DNA from: Acidobacteriota bacterium
Lineage (GTDB): Bacteria; Acidobacteriota; Terriglobia; Terriglobales; Acidobacteriaceae
DNA length: 64,000 nucleotides
NCBI GenBank assembly: GCA_003225555.1
Contig: QIAM01000086.1
Location: 27,309-91,308 of the forward strand
Direction: 5' to 3'
In this document: piece by piece, positions 43,686 to 52,844 of the stretch
How positions within the stretch are numbered: the first letter of the stretch is position 1
How the letters are laid out: each line of letters begins with the position of its first letter
Made by a program: the position numbers and the translations under genes
The notes under the pieces: generated by a model
What the model was told of the DNA's origin: nothing
Database searches by the model: none
Seen by the model: the letters and a program-made list of their open reading frames with translations, nothing else

Positions 43686-45038
43686 TTACTTCGGTGCGCT
43701 GGCGGAGTATTGCAGGTCCACATCGACAGTCTTGTCGTGTACGTTCGCGGTTACATGTGGCGTAACCTCCCAGTCCAGCGCGGCCGGCAAGAGCCTGTTA
43801 GATTGCGCCAGATACTCCCTGAGGTAGGTGGCGTCGTAAACGTCACCTTGGCGCAGCTTCCAGGCGGCGCGCAGTTTCGCCGTGAGGCTGTTATCGATCC
43901 CACGAAACTCCAGGTCTCCCATGCGGTACGCGTACTCTTCTTTCACCTCCAGGCGGATGGCCACGGTCCCGGCCGCATCGTCGAACTGCGCTTCCGGCTT
44001 GATCGAGGCGTTGAGGTATCCTCGGGAGCCGTAGAGTGTCTTGACGGCCGCCAGGTTATCGGACAATTGCACCGTGTTCGCCAGTTGTCCCGGTGACAGA
44101 CGGACCATCGACTGCAAGGTCTCGGTGGATATCTCGTGGTTGCCCGACCATTCCAGCCTGCTGAGCTTGTACTGCTGTCCGGGAGTGACGGCCAGGGTGA
44201 CATCAACAATCGTTAAGTTCCTGGGTTCGTCGGGTTCTTCTGCCGGCGCATTCGCTACCGTGGGCTGCGGCGGACCGAACGATGCCTTCAGATATCCGCG
44301 AGTGTGATAAACCGGCAGCAACTGTCGCTGCACAAAAAGGTTGATCCGGCTGAGGGAGTATTCCCGGTCCGGCAGCCTCTGCGCAGCAGCTTCCAGCGCC
44401 GGTAGTTCGCTGACTCCGGCCCCGGTAAACATGATATTGCGAATGCGAATCAGGACATTCGAGACCGAGTAGTTGAATGCCTCGATCTGCCCACTCGGAC
44501 CTTCCGCGCGCAGGTAGTCCACATGGCCGGGGACACCCTTCTCCACCAGCATGGCCTGCAGCACGTCGGAGACTTCGTCCGGCAGCCGCCCCGAAGCCGG
44601 CAGCTCGCCGTTAAACAGGGGAACGTGTTCTCGAATTCTTTTCTGTAGTTCCTCGTCGGAGAACCAGATGAGGTCTTCAAAATGAGCGGGAAGAAACTTC
44701 GGGGCATCCACCAGCTTTAGCTCCAGCTTGGTTCCCGCCACCGAATACGAGAAGCTGTAGGCGATATCAGTGAATGCCCCCATATCGCCGAGGCGCCGGC
44801 TGGCCTTCTTAAAGTCGTCATCGCTTACGTCGGCCCCGATCCGCAACCCACTCGCTGCAATCACGGCTACGGGGGAGTAGCGCTTAGTTCCCGTGACATT
44901 GACCGCGACGAGCTTGCGAGCGGAGTCCGGCAGCGGCGGTGCGGCGCGTTTCTGGATGGCTTGTGCCCATCCCAAGTGCGGCGATGTGGGAAGAGCAAGG
45001 AAGGCCACGAGCAGGATTCTAGCCGTCGCCGTCATCAT
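43686..45038 (-). CDS. exported POTRA-domain protein without a beta-barrel
   Basis: 450 residues with a signal peptide (about 1-25). It has at least four POTRA-like repeats: KLVAVNVTGTKRYSPVAV, IMFTGAGVSELPALE, KLSRLEWSGNHEISTETL and RMGDLEFRGIDNSL each begin a beta-alpha-alpha-beta-beta unit. BamA and TamA have such repeats followed by an outer-membrane barrel, but this protein ends after the last POTRA, so it is probably periplasmic. It follows the LysR gene with no gap (stop and ATG adjacent), indicating one operon. Confidence 0.82.
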   Translation of the reverse strand: MMTATARILLVAFLALPTSPHLGWAQAIQKRAAPPLPDSARKLVAVNVTGTKRYSPVAVIAASGLRIGADVSDDDFKKASRRLGDMGAFTDIAYSFSYSVAGTKLELKLVDAPKFLPAHFEDLIWFSDEELQKRIREHVPLFNGELPASGRLPDEVSDVLQAMLVEKGVPGHVDYLRAEGPSGQIEAFNYSVSNVLIRIRNIMFTGAGVSELPALEAAAQRLPDREYSLSRINLFVQRQLLPVYHTRGYLKASFGPPQPTVANAPAEEPDEPRNLTIVDVTLAVTPGQQYKLSRLEWSGNHEISTETLQSMVRLSPGQLANTVQLSDNLAAVKTLYGSRGYLNASIKPEAQFDDAAGTVAIRLEVKEEYAYRMGDLEFRGIDNSLTAKLRAAWKLRQGDVYDATYLREYLAQSNRLLPAALDWEVTPHVTANVHDKTVDVDLQYSASAPK

Positions 45039-45947
45039 TCACTTCAGGCCCGGCACCAGCTCTTCAACCGGCTTGTGCTTGACGGCGATGTCGATAAAAG
45101 CGAGGGCGGCGCGGCTCAGGGCTTTGTCCTTTCGGAACACCAGTGCCAGGTCCCGCCGAATCTGCGCATCCGCGATTGGAATTGCGACCAGCACTTTGGC
45201 GCGCACGTCTTCCTGCACGTTGGAACTAGCGATGAAGCCGATCCCGACGTCGGCAGCCACGAAGCGCTTCAGAAGCTCGCTGGAATCCAGTTCCATGGTG
45301 TAGTTCGGCTTCAAGCGCCGCTCGTGAAACAGCTGTTCGATTCCATCGCGGGTATGGCCCAACTTTGGTACTACCAGAGGATACTTTGCGATCTCGGCAA
45401 CCGTCACCGACTTCAGCTTGCTCACCGGATGCTGTGGGGGGGCAATCAACACCAACTCATCCTGATGGATGAGCACCGCTGTCAGCCGGTTGTCTGTGAT
45501 GGGAAGCGAAACGACACCGAAATCCACGGAGTTGTCAGTGACGGATTCCAGAATCTTGGCGTAGTCGGAGCGCTTAATGTTCACCGAGACATCTGGGTAG
45601 AGTTTCTTGAAACCGGAAAACACTTCGGGAAGAATGTGCAGACACGTCCCTTCATTGGCGCCCACAACAATCTCTCCGCGCGGCACACGCTCCGTCTCGG
45701 CCAGAGCCACCAGCATAGCCTTCCGCGCCTCCAGCGTTTCATCCACGTATTTTTGAAAGGCCTTGCCTGCCGCCGTCAGGGAAACTTTGCCCCCGGATCG
45801 ATCGAACAGTTTTGCTCCGACCTCCTCCTCCAGCGCGCGAATCTGCGACGAGATGGCGGGCTGGGTCCGAAAACGCTTCTCCGCAGCACGCGAGAAGGAC
45901 ACGTGCTTGGCTACTTCAAGAAACGTCTCCAGCTGGTCAAAGTCCAT
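45039..45947 (-). CDS. LysR-family transcriptional regulator
   Basis: 302 residues from the ATG at 45947. The winged helix (about 1-60) has FLEVAKHVSFSRAAEKRFRTQPAI with the typical Ser-Arg-Ala-Ala helix, and the effector domain follows (about 88-300). CbbR- or CysB-type signals are not specific here. It is directly joined to the POTRA gene downstream, suggesting co-expression. It has no divergent gene close enough to suggest classical control of a neighbour. Confidence 0.93.
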   Translation of the reverse strand: MDFDQLETFLEVAKHVSFSRAAEKRFRTQPAISSQIRALEEEVGAKLFDRSGGKVSLTAAGKAFQKYVDETLEARKAMLVALAETERVPRGEIVVGANEGTCLHILPEVFSGFKKLYPDVSVNIKRSDYAKILESVTDNSVDFGVVSLPITDNRLTAVLIHQDELVLIAPPQHPVSKLKSVTVAEIAKYPLVVPKLGHTRDGIEQLFHERRLKPNYTMELDSSELLKRFVAADVGIGFIASSNVQEDVRAKVLVAIPIADAQIRRDLALVFRKDKALSRAALAFIDIAVKHKPVEELVPGLK

Positions 45948-46107
45948 AGGACCACGCAATAGCCTCGGCTGCGAAGGCCAGTCGAACTGCCGAACGGCTC
46001 AAGTGTAACAGGGCCCTCGCGAACAAGTGCTAGCGGGAGCCGCACCTTTCCGTGGGATGAGCGTCACCAGGCACAAGACCGACCGTTAGGGAATGAAAAG
46101 GCGAATG

Positions 46108-46512
46108 CTAATCGTGGGTCGCCTTGAACTGCTCGTCTATTTCCACCTGGTAGCCTGTGACTACTTTGTTGGTCTCGTTGGCCATTCCTACGACGGACAT
46201 CAACTCTTTGAACATTTCGTTAGTCATGCCTTTTTTGCGGGCCGAGGCGGTGTGGGAGGCGATGCAGTAGTTGCACTGGTTGGTGACGCTGACGGCTACG
46301 TAGATCATTTCTTTGGTCAGCGGGTCGAGCGCGCCGGGGGCCATAATCTGCTTGATGTCTTCCCATGTGCGCTTCAGGGCGACGGGATCGTGGGCGATGG
46401 CTTTCCAGAAATTGTTAATCCAGTCGGTCTTGCGGGTGGCCATGATGTCGTCGTAGATGGCACGCACTGCGGGGCTGGCGTCTTTGTATTCAATCAGGCC
46501 TAGGGTGGACAT
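46108..46512 (-). CDS. carboxymuconolactone decarboxylase/AhpD-like protein
   Basis: 134 residues, with AGGAG well placed before the ATG. The CMD core has LTKEMIYVAVSVTNQCNYCIASH, with Cys80 and Cys83 forming the redox CxxC and a His three residues on. AhpD relatives reduce peroxiredoxin systems; CMD enzymes act in aromatic degradation. The CxxC favours redox. It is downstream of hemQ on the same strand. Confidence 0.9.
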   Translation of the reverse strand: MSTLGLIEYKDASPAVRAIYDDIMATRKTDWINNFWKAIAHDPVALKRTWEDIKQIMAPGALDPLTKEMIYVAVSVTNQCNYCIASHTASARKKGMTNEMFKELMSVVGMANETNKVVTGYQVEIDEQFKATHD

Positions 46513-46549
46513 GGGTTCTCCTAACCTAAAATTCTAAAGTCAAAAGAAT

Positions 46550-46590
46550 ATCGCAGAGGTCGCTGAGAAAATCCGCAGAGCGCGCTGAGA
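46550..46590. repeat. degenerate GCAGAG-type intergenic repeat
   Basis: The stretch ATCGCAGAGGTCGCTGAG and AATCCGCAGAGCGCGCTGAG is a near-repeat of two 18-base units typical of dispersed intergenic elements. It lies between hemQ and the AhpD-like gene. A related stretch with the spaced AAGGT pattern occurs at 47567-47590. Confidence 0.35.
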
Positions 46591-46620
46591 GACGCGGCAA
46601 GCAAGACAGACTGCAGCGGC

Positions 46621-47484
46621 TTACTTGCTGGGCAGCTCTCCGGCCAGCAACTTTTCCAACTGGGCTGCGGGGCAGCGGACGCCTACGTAGAACTGGCCGA
46701 AGAGGGCATAGACAGCGCTGACGTGGTCGAAGCGCATCTCGTAGATGAGTTTCTTGAAGACCAGGGGATCGTCGGCGAACAGGTCGACGCCCCACTCCCA
46801 ATCGTCGAAGCCGATTGATCCCGTGATGATTTGTTTGACCTCGCCTGCGTATCGCCGGCCTACCAAGCCGTGGTCATTCATCTGGCGGGCGCGCTCTTCG
46901 ATGGGGAGCGTGTACCAGTTCTTGTCTTCGCCGCGGCGGCGGTCCATGGGATAGAAGCACAGGTAGCGATTGGGTGGAATCTCGGGGTACAAGCGCGGGC
47001 GCATCGCTTCGCGGTGGCGTCCGAGCTTGCATTCGATTTCGGCTTTCCACTGGTCGGAGTGTGGCTCGATGTCTTGATCGGTCAGCTCCTTGTAGATTTT
47101 GAGAGTGGAGTCGTAGAGTCCGAGTTCGATGATGGACAGGTACGAAGTGGTGGGCTCGAGGTAGTCGCTCAGACGCAGGTTGGCGAGTTTCAGTTCGGCC
47201 TGGTTCAGGTCGGCGAAGGTCTCACGGAAGTGGACGAGCATCAGGTCGCCCTTGTGCCCGATCAGCGAGTAGAGAGCGGACTGGCCGGCGGAGTTCTGTT
47301 CCATAGCGGCTAGTACCGAAGACGCTTCCTGCGCGATTGCTTTGCGCTCAGCTTCCGCCAGGGCGCGCCAGGCGGTGCGGCGAAAGCGCATCATCTGATG
47401 GAGAACGCTGTAGCCTTCGGTGGTGAGCGGGACCGCGGGGGTCTCGGCTGCTGTTTTTGAGCTGGGTTGGTGAGTCGTCGTCAT
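46621..47484 (-). CDS. hemQ: coproheme decarboxylase HemQ (chlorite dismutase family)
   Basis: 287 residues from the ATG at 47484. The frame continues to 47799, but the extra part is basic and unlike the family. The second ferredoxin-like domain has CFYPMDRRR with Tyr178, equivalent to the catalytic Tyr of HemQ, and MNDHGLVGRRYAG with the proximal heme His205. It makes heme b from coproheme III, the last step of the coproporphyrin-dependent pathway. Other heme genes are not in the window. The N-terminal 25 residues are flexible. Confidence 0.92.
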   Translation of the reverse strand: MTTTHQPSSKTAAETPAVPLTTEGYSVLHQMMRFRRTAWRALAEAERKAIAQEASSVLAAMEQNSAGQSALYSLIGHKGDLMLVHFRETFADLNQAELKLANLRLSDYLEPTTSYLSIIELGLYDSTLKIYKELTDQDIEPHSDQWKAEIECKLGRHREAMRPRLYPEIPPNRYLCFYPMDRRRGEDKNWYTLPIEERARQMNDHGLVGRRYAGEVKQIITGSIGFDDWEWGVDLFADDPLVFKKLIYEMRFDHVSAVYALFGQFYVGVRCPAAQLEKLLAGELPSK

Positions 47485-47653
47485 AGGTTTTATTGTCAAT
47501 GATTTCTGTGGCGTGGCAAGTCTCCATTGTACGCGGAGGGTGCGCGGAACGCAGGTTGACTGATCACAAAGGTCGCGAAGGTACACGAAAGAAATTCCGG
47601 GGAGACGCGGCCGGTTGGGTGGCAAGCAGCGCCGTTGCGATATAACTACTTGC

Positions 47654-48916
47654 ATGGCACGAGAGTTTCTACGAATTGGCGTCACTCTGCTTTTCGTTTT
47701 GCCAGCCATGGGGCAGGGGAAGCGGTTGTGGGTGCTACGCGCGGGCGGGGAGATGGTGGAGTACGATCCGGCAACGTTTGCGCAGAAACAGACCGTCAAG
47801 GTTCCGCCAGAGGCCGTACAGTTGCCGCAGAATGTTTCGGTGAATCAGCTGGGGCAGATACTGTTCGCTCCGACTGTATCGCTGCCGCTGGGAGAGAGTG
47901 ACGCCGAGGCGGCTCACAAAGTGTGGTTCTGGAACGGGCGGACAGCGACGACGATCGAGCAAGGCGTGACACGCGCGAGCGTCAAGGAAGGATCGAATTT
48001 CGTAGTCACTGAGACGGCGCCGGTGCCGTATCTCTCCGCGGACGGAAAATATCTGCTGTGGTTCGCGAATCGGTCCCGGCGGCTGCAGCGGGAAGAAGTG
48101 GATCTTTCCACGATTACGACATGGCAATTCTGGCGCACGGACTTGACTGGCTCGATCCGCGAAGAGTTGACCTCATCCAAGTTTCCGGACTGTCACTGCA
48201 CAACTGGAAGTTGCGAGGAGACTTGTCCCTACGGAGTGGTTTGGGTTCCGCAAGATGGTGTCGGGAAATGTTTTCTGCTGACCCAGTTTGTGGCCGGTCA
48301 GACTCAACCGGTGTATATGGCGAGCTCTCGTTATCAGGAGGAAGAAGGAAAATGGATCGCGAATCCCGTGAGTCCGCCGCTGCGGCGTGTGCTCGATGCC
48401 GCGTCAGATGGGAATGTGATTGTCGAGGCGATTCCCGACACGGGCTGCTGCGGATGGGTGAATCAAAGTAACGATCAGACACTGCTGCGGATGTACGGAA
48501 AGACGAGCACGGCGTTCGATGAGCAGGCTACTCTCAAGAATCCGGACTACGATGTGAGTTTCTACACGTCGAATGCACGGCTCTCTCCGGAAATCGGATA
48601 CGTTGCCATGACCATTGTCGCGACCGCCCAGGCGAATAAGCCGATCCAATTGGCGCAGGAGGGGCAGGCGAATCCAGAAGAATCGCAGCACATCAGGAAA
48701 GCTTTGGCGGACTTGCCTGCAGTGGAGATAAGAAGCCCGGAGGATTCTCCTCGGCGTGTTGCGTATCTACCGCATGCGACGCTGGTTGGGTGGCTCAGCG
48801 AGAAGGAAGTTTTGCTCGTCGAGAGTCACCTGCTCGTCGGCTACAACGTGGCTACTGGCGCGCGCCGCAAGTCGAGTGTTCACGTGGAAGACGCGGCGCA
48901 TGTCTTTCTGCGATAG
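47654..48916 (+). CDS. exported protein with propeller-like repeats, function unknown
   Basis: 420 residues from the ATG at 47654, with a signal peptide (about 1-21, ending GQG). The body shows beta-rich blocks (LWVLRAGGEMVEYDP, PYLSADGKYLLWFANRS, RVAYLPHATLVGWLSEKEVLLV) like propeller blades. A Cys cluster DCHCTTGSCEETCPYGV around residues 175-190 is notable. No known family is recognised. It is divergent from hemQ and convergent with the permease-prefix protein. Confidence 0.72.
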   Translation: MAREFLRIGVTLLFVLPAMGQGKRLWVLRAGGEMVEYDPATFAQKQTVKVPPEAVQLPQNVSVNQLGQILFAPTVSLPLGESDAEAAHKVWFWNGRTATTIEQGVTRASVKEGSNFVVTETAPVPYLSADGKYLLWFANRSRRLQREEVDLSTITTWQFWRTDLTGSIREELTSSKFPDCHCTTGSCEETCPYGVVWVPQDGVGKCFLLTQFVAGQTQPVYMASSRYQEEEGKWIANPVSPPLRRVLDAASDGNVIVEAIPDTGCCGWVNQSNDQTLLRMYGKTSTAFDEQATLKNPDYDVSFYTSNARLSPEIGYVAMTIVATAQANKPIQLAQEGQANPEESQHIRKALADLPAVEIRSPEDSPRRVAYLPHATLVGWLSEKEVLLVESHLLVGYNVATGARRKSSVHVEDAAHVFLR

Positions 48917-48962
48917 GGTCAAAGAACCTACCTTGCCGACGATGCGGGAGTTATTGCGCAAA

Positions 48963-49598
48963 CTAAGCGCCTAAAGGCAAAGGTTTCGCGGCTGGTCTAC
49001 GCGTTCGGACGATGGCTCCGCCAATCACGATGGCGAGCGGGTCGGCGCATGACCATAGCATCCACGCAACATCCACAGGCTGATGCGTGGATATCCATAC
49101 CAATGCAGCGACCATCATGGCGCAAAGGATCAGAGCCAGCGTCGTCGTGGCAACCATCTCCCTTCCCTTGGCCGCCAACCCGACCATACACCCAACGAAC
49201 AGCAATGCAATGACGTGTCCGATCGCAACGCCGTCTGAAGCAAACAACACATAAGCGTTGAAATGATGGTCGAAAACCTTGTATCGCTGAAGAACTGCGA
49301 ATATCGCCCGCTCCGGCAACCCGGAGAGTAGCCTCATCAGTAAGAACCCGCCGACGACCGCTGCCGTCGTCGACAACGGGGCTGCGCGAAATCCGGCGCG
49401 GATAAGATGTGCGATGGTTTTGAGCGTCTGTCGCCAGTACCACCTTCGGGCGACCGGTACTCCCGCTTTCGAAGCGAGGTGACAGAACTCCTCAAGCAGG
49501 TCTCCCAGGATCGATTCTGCTTCTTCGGCGGGAGTAAATAGGTTGACGAGCCAGCTGGCAATGCGCGGCGGCTGAACGAAATCTGCGTGGGAGGTCAT
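48963..49598 (-). CDS. permease-prefix-domain membrane protein
   Basis: 211 residues. The N-terminal cytoplasmic part has PPRIASWLVNLF, ESILGDLLEEF and ARRWYWRQTLKTI, the permease-prefix domain found at the N-termini of acidobacterial FtsX-like ABC permeases. Here it is followed by four or five membrane helices but no permease domain. It overlaps padR by 4 bp (ATGA). Function unknown; PadR pairing suggests regulated expression. Confidence 0.82.
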   Translation of the reverse strand: MTSHADFVQPPRIASWLVNLFTPAEEAESILGDLLEEFCHLASKAGVPVARRWYWRQTLKTIAHLIRAGFRAAPLSTTAAVVGGFLLMRLLSGLPERAIFAVLQRYKVFDHHFNAYVLFASDGVAIGHVIALLFVGCMVGLAAKGREMVATTTLALILCAMMVAALVWISTHQPVDVAWMLWSCADPLAIVIGGAIVRTRRPAAKPLPLGA

Positions 49599-49927
49599 GA
49601 GTAGCTCCGCATCAGGTCGAGGCCTTCGGTCATACTTTGGAGTGCGCGTTGTGCGCGGTTCACAGCGGCCACCCCCTTGGCTGTGACGCGAAAGAAGCGC
49701 TTCGAACGTCCGCCACGTTCTGGCGTGGGATCGCCGTGGTAGGACTTGACATATCCTTTTGCCTCCAGGCGGTCAAGTGTGGCGTAGACGGCGCCGATGG
49801 ACACCTCGCGGTGCGCGCGGAATTCGATCTCCTGCCGCACGGTGACCCCGTAGGCGCGATCTTCCAGCCGCAGAAGCGCCAGGACAATCATGTGCTCGAA
49901 TTCGCCGAGGTAATCGCGGCCAGACAT
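49595..49927 (-). CDS. PadR-family transcriptional regulator
   Basis: 110 residues. The winged helix has EFEHMIVLALLRLEDRAYGVTVRQEI and the wing KGYVKSYHGDPTPERGGRSK, and ends in a short dimerisation helix. This small PadR type (subfamily 2) is common beside permease-prefix proteins. It overlaps the downstream membrane protein gene by 4 bp. A perfect palindrome sits 3 bp upstream of its ATG, a likely autoregulatory site. Confidence 0.93.
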   Translation of the reverse strand: MSGRDYLGEFEHMIVLALLRLEDRAYGVTVRQEIEFRAHREVSIGAVYATLDRLEAKGYVKSYHGDPTPERGGRSKRFFRVTAKGVAAVNRAQRALQSMTEGLDLMRSYS

Positions 49928-49929
49928 TA

Positions 49930-49944
49930 TCTATACAATATAGA
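49930..49944 (-). promoter_or_regulatory. palindrome immediately upstream of padR
   Basis: TCTATA and TATAGA form a perfect inverted repeat around 3 bp, 2 bp from the padR ATG. The minus strand also reads TATATT and TATAGA as possible -10 elements, which would give a leaderless or very short-leader transcript. Binding by PadR would block transcription or ribosome access. Inferred from position and symmetry. Confidence 0.55.
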
Positions 49945-49971
49945 ATAAATCTATAGCAGCTACCAATCTAT

Positions 49972-51426
49972 TTATTTCGAGCTGAGAGACTCTAGCGAGC
50001 AGTTGGCTGCCTTCCTTTGGCCGGCTTGGTAGATCATCCAGCCCAGGAAGTTTGCCCCGAGTACCACGGCGGCGATCTTCAGAGAATAGTGGAATGAGAT
50101 TTCGACGCTGATGATGGGGAAGATCGAAAGTGCTACATACAGCAGCGTCATCAGGAATCCCGATAGAGCGGCGAGGCGCAGCCACAGGCCTGGGCGGAGT
50201 CCTCGATCTTTCGGGGACAGGAACGGTATCGCGAATAACGCCAGGTAAGCGATGCCATAGAAGGTGAAGGCCCACGTCAGCAGAAGTTCGTACGCTTCCT
50301 GCGAGCCCACGCCGATCAGCGCGGCCACGCTGCCAGCGAGCGTAACCGCTCCCAGGAAAATGATGGAATTGACCGGAGTCTTGCGTCCGGCGTGCAGACG
50401 GGTGAACCAGTCGGGCAGAAGGTGATCCCATCCGGCCACCATAGGGAGGCGCGCGCTGGCGCTGAAGTAGACGCTGAAAGATGTCGGATAGTTGACGAAG
50501 AGCAGGACGATGGCGAGAGGAACAATGAAGCCAGCGACGCCGAAGGCGCGCGAGCCCAGGCGCAGCGCCTGCGGGATGGGGCCGACAACGTCTACGGCTT
50601 CGGGGGAGACGAAGGCCAGGATTGAACTAGTGGCAAGAATGTAGATCAGGGCGATGAAGGGCGCAGTTATCAGGACCGAGCGGGTGAGATTGCGAGCAGG
50701 GTTGCGGCACTCGCCCGCGAAGATGGCGACGTATTCGAAGCCGCTGAGGGCTCCGAACATCATCTTGGTGAAGACGCTGAGGCTGAAGACGGTGAGCGGC
50801 GGCATCACCAGGCGGAGGGGATGATATTCGGCGAGCGTGCCCCGCCACAGGTTGAGCGGAGGAGCCGCGATGAGTACCGCAAGGACAATGAGCGTCGCGA
50901 TGCTGCCGACATTACCCAGCCATTTGCCGACGCCCAGTCCAAGGGCGGCGAGCAGCGACATGGCGCCGATGAATCCAACAGAGACTACGAGAATGAGCCA
51001 CTTGCTGGAAGCGATCCAGGCGGCTGTCGGACCGAGAGCATAGGCCACGAAGGTTGTAGTGACCAAACCGATTACGGCCACGTAGAGGATTACGAACAGC
51101 CAGAGGTTCCAGGCGACCAGAAAGCCGATCTGGTCGTTGAATGCAAGCCGCGCCCATTCGTATAAGCCTCCTTCGAGCGGCATGAGCCGATTGAGATGGG
51201 CGACCACCACGGCGAGTGGAATGAAAAACAGAACATAGGCGAGAAGCCAGAAAACGACGTGGGCCGAACCAGCCTTGGCTGCGGTGCCGAAAAAATCGAG
51301 CACGATCACGAGCAGGATCTGGGCGAGAACCAGATCGAATAAGCCGAGCTCTTTGCGCAGGACGGAGCTGTGCGCTTCGATTTTCGCTTCTGCAGTTGCG
51401 AGCGGAACGTTGCCGGGCCTGGTCAA
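49972..51426 (-). CDS. APC-family amino acid/polyamine permease
   Basis: 484 residues with about 12 helices, starting at a TTG. The APC pattern includes FFIPLAVVVAHLNRLMPLEGGLYEWARLAF (helix 2-3) and FGALSGFEYVAIFAGECRNPARN. Transporters of this family carry amino acids, polyamines or related amines in symport or exchange. Substrate cannot be read from sequence. It is followed by padR 44 bp downstream on the same strand. Confidence 0.9.
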   Translation of the reverse strand: MTRPGNVPLATAEAKIEAHSSVLRKELGLFDLVLAQILLVIVLDFFGTAAKAGSAHVVFWLLAYVLFFIPLAVVVAHLNRLMPLEGGLYEWARLAFNDQIGFLVAWNLWLFVILYVAVIGLVTTTFVAYALGPTAAWIASSKWLILVVSVGFIGAMSLLAALGLGVGKWLGNVGSIATLIVLAVLIAAPPLNLWRGTLAEYHPLRLVMPPLTVFSLSVFTKMMFGALSGFEYVAIFAGECRNPARNLTRSVLITAPFIALIYILATSSILAFVSPEAVDVVGPIPQALRLGSRAFGVAGFIVPLAIVLLFVNYPTSFSVYFSASARLPMVAGWDHLLPDWFTRLHAGRKTPVNSIIFLGAVTLAGSVAALIGVGSQEAYELLLTWAFTFYGIAYLALFAIPFLSPKDRGLRPGLWLRLAALSGFLMTLLYVALSIFPIISVEISFHYSLKIAAVVLGANFLGWMIYQAGQRKAANCSLESLSSK

Positions 51427-51577
51427 TGGGCAGGTCTCCGCCTATTTCTTCTCTGCCGGCACGCCCGCGATTAGAACACAGAATTGTGGAATCGCCGAGG
51501 GGAGCGGGGAATGGGCGCACCATACCTGGGGACGTGCTGCTTCCGTCCCCGCCCTCGGTCAACGACACTGTGGCGGT

Positions 51578-51751
51578 TCAATTCATGCGTTTTGTTAATA
51601 CTGCAGTGAGGTATTCAAGCAAGTGAGGTGTTTCCAACTCGGAATTGACTAACGCTTCAATGTCGGCGAAGCTCAGCCCGGTCTTGGTCGAGGCCTCTTC
51701 CATCAGTTGCCATACGTGAGCAACCGGTGTCCGATTCCAATCGAAGATCAT
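51578..51751 (-). CDS. small soluble protein (57 residues), function unknown
   Basis: The ATG at 51751 has AAGGAG six bases upstream, a strong ribosome binding site. The protein begins MIFDWNRTPVAHVWQLMEEA and is mostly helical. No family is recognised. The site supports the start and reality of this gene. An in-frame extension to 51790 lacks such a site. Confidence 0.68.
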   Translation of the reverse strand: MIFDWNRTPVAHVWQLMEEASTKTGLSFADIEALVNSELETPHLLEYLTAVLTKRMN

Positions 51752-51910
51752 TTCGCACTCCTTTTGTATCCGATCATCAATGGGTGACAAAGAAAGGGGC
51801 AGTGGACGCGTCGCGGGACCTCCCCCCGGAAGAACCCGGAAGCATCGCGGATCTGCCCCTCTTCCTGCTCCGCAATACGAAGCAAGCCTGAAGTGCAGTC
51901 TGCGAAGTCT

Positions 51911-52228
51911 CTAGCGACGAATAGTGCGAAGAAGAATGGGTCGGAAATTGGGAGTAGGGTAGAGTTCGGAATCCCATTGCCTGTACGAGCGACTCAACGT
52001 TTCAGTCGGAGAGGGAAGCGGGACCGCGGCAGCGATGACGATAGATGACGGCCCTGATGTTGCCTGGGCGTGAACGACGACCGGGGCTGTTCCCCGGTGA
52101 AAGGCGGCGTCGGGCAGGTCGACGTCGTCGGGGAGTACCACGACGAGCAACATGAGAACAATCAGGCCGCCGAGCAGGAACCTGCTCGCAGGGCTGATGT
52201 TCCATTCCGTTATACGACAGCGCATCAT
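51911..52228 (-). CDS. single-span membrane protein (about 105 residues), function unknown
   Basis: From the ATG at 52228 (or 52225), the protein has one hydrophobic segment (FLLGGLIVLMLLVVVLP, about 17-33), then a low-complexity extracellular tail with Ser/Pro residues and an Arg-rich end. No family recognised. The ribosome binding site is weak. Confidence 0.5.
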   Translation of the reverse strand: MMRCRITEWNISPASRFLLGGLIVLMLLVVVLPDDVDLPDAAFHRGTAPVVVHAQATSGPSSIVIAAAVPLPSPTETLSRSYRQWDSELYPTPNFRPILLRTIRR

Positions 52229-52312
52229 CTCGTAGGTTTTGACAGAGTTTGAGGTATATGTCAATCCCACGTACGCCCCATATAGTGTGCAATTTTGTGC
52301 GACCCGTGCGAA

Positions 52313-52636
52313 TTAGCGATTACCCTTGTCGTGACGATCTTGGTCGCGATCTCTGTCGCGGTCATGGTCGTGGTTGTCATGGTTGTGCCGCCACGTCCAA
52401 TATTCTTTCTGCTCCTCAGGGGGAAGCTTGCGAAAATCACGATTGGCGTCGCGGTGGGCTTGATTTGACCAATGCCGGTAATAAACGATCTCGTCATCGT
52501 TCCAAACGTGATAGTCGGTGTAGTACGGATCGTAGACGCGGTAATAATGATGTTCGGCGCATCCGATTCCTGCGATGGCAGAAAGCAAAGGGATGGCCAA
52601 CAAGAACGCACGTCGGTGTTTGGAATCAAGTCTCAT
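52313..52636 (-). CDS. lipoprotein with His/Asp/Arg-rich tail
   Basis: 107 residues. A lipobox-like IAGIGC (Cys26) follows an N-terminal hydrophobic stretch, so it is probably lipidated. The mature part has AEHHYYRVYDPYYTDYHVWN, followed by a tail of alternating His, Asp and Arg (from about residue 83). The tail could bind metals or be disordered. Function unknown. AAGGAGCGA lies 15 bp upstream of the ATG, a little far. Confidence 0.75.
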   Translation of the reverse strand: MRLDSKHRRAFLLAIPLLSAIAGIGCAEHHYYRVYDPYYTDYHVWNDDEIVYYRHWSNQAHRDANRDFRKLPPEEQKEYWTWRHNHDNHDHDRDRDRDQDRHDKGNR

Positions 52637-52844
52637 GCTCGTGAGTCGCTCCTTAAGTTGGTTGCGGCTGCGAACGGGCGCTGTTGTACTCCATTATGCG
52701 TGCGGGGTGGGAAAATGATCGCGCCTGATCGAATTTGGGGGAACCATCTTTTGCTTCGGAACAGGTTTCACTTTCTTTCGAATACTTTTCAACCGAGTCG
52801 GATTGTAATAGACTGGCTGATCTGAACAGGAGATATCTTTTATC

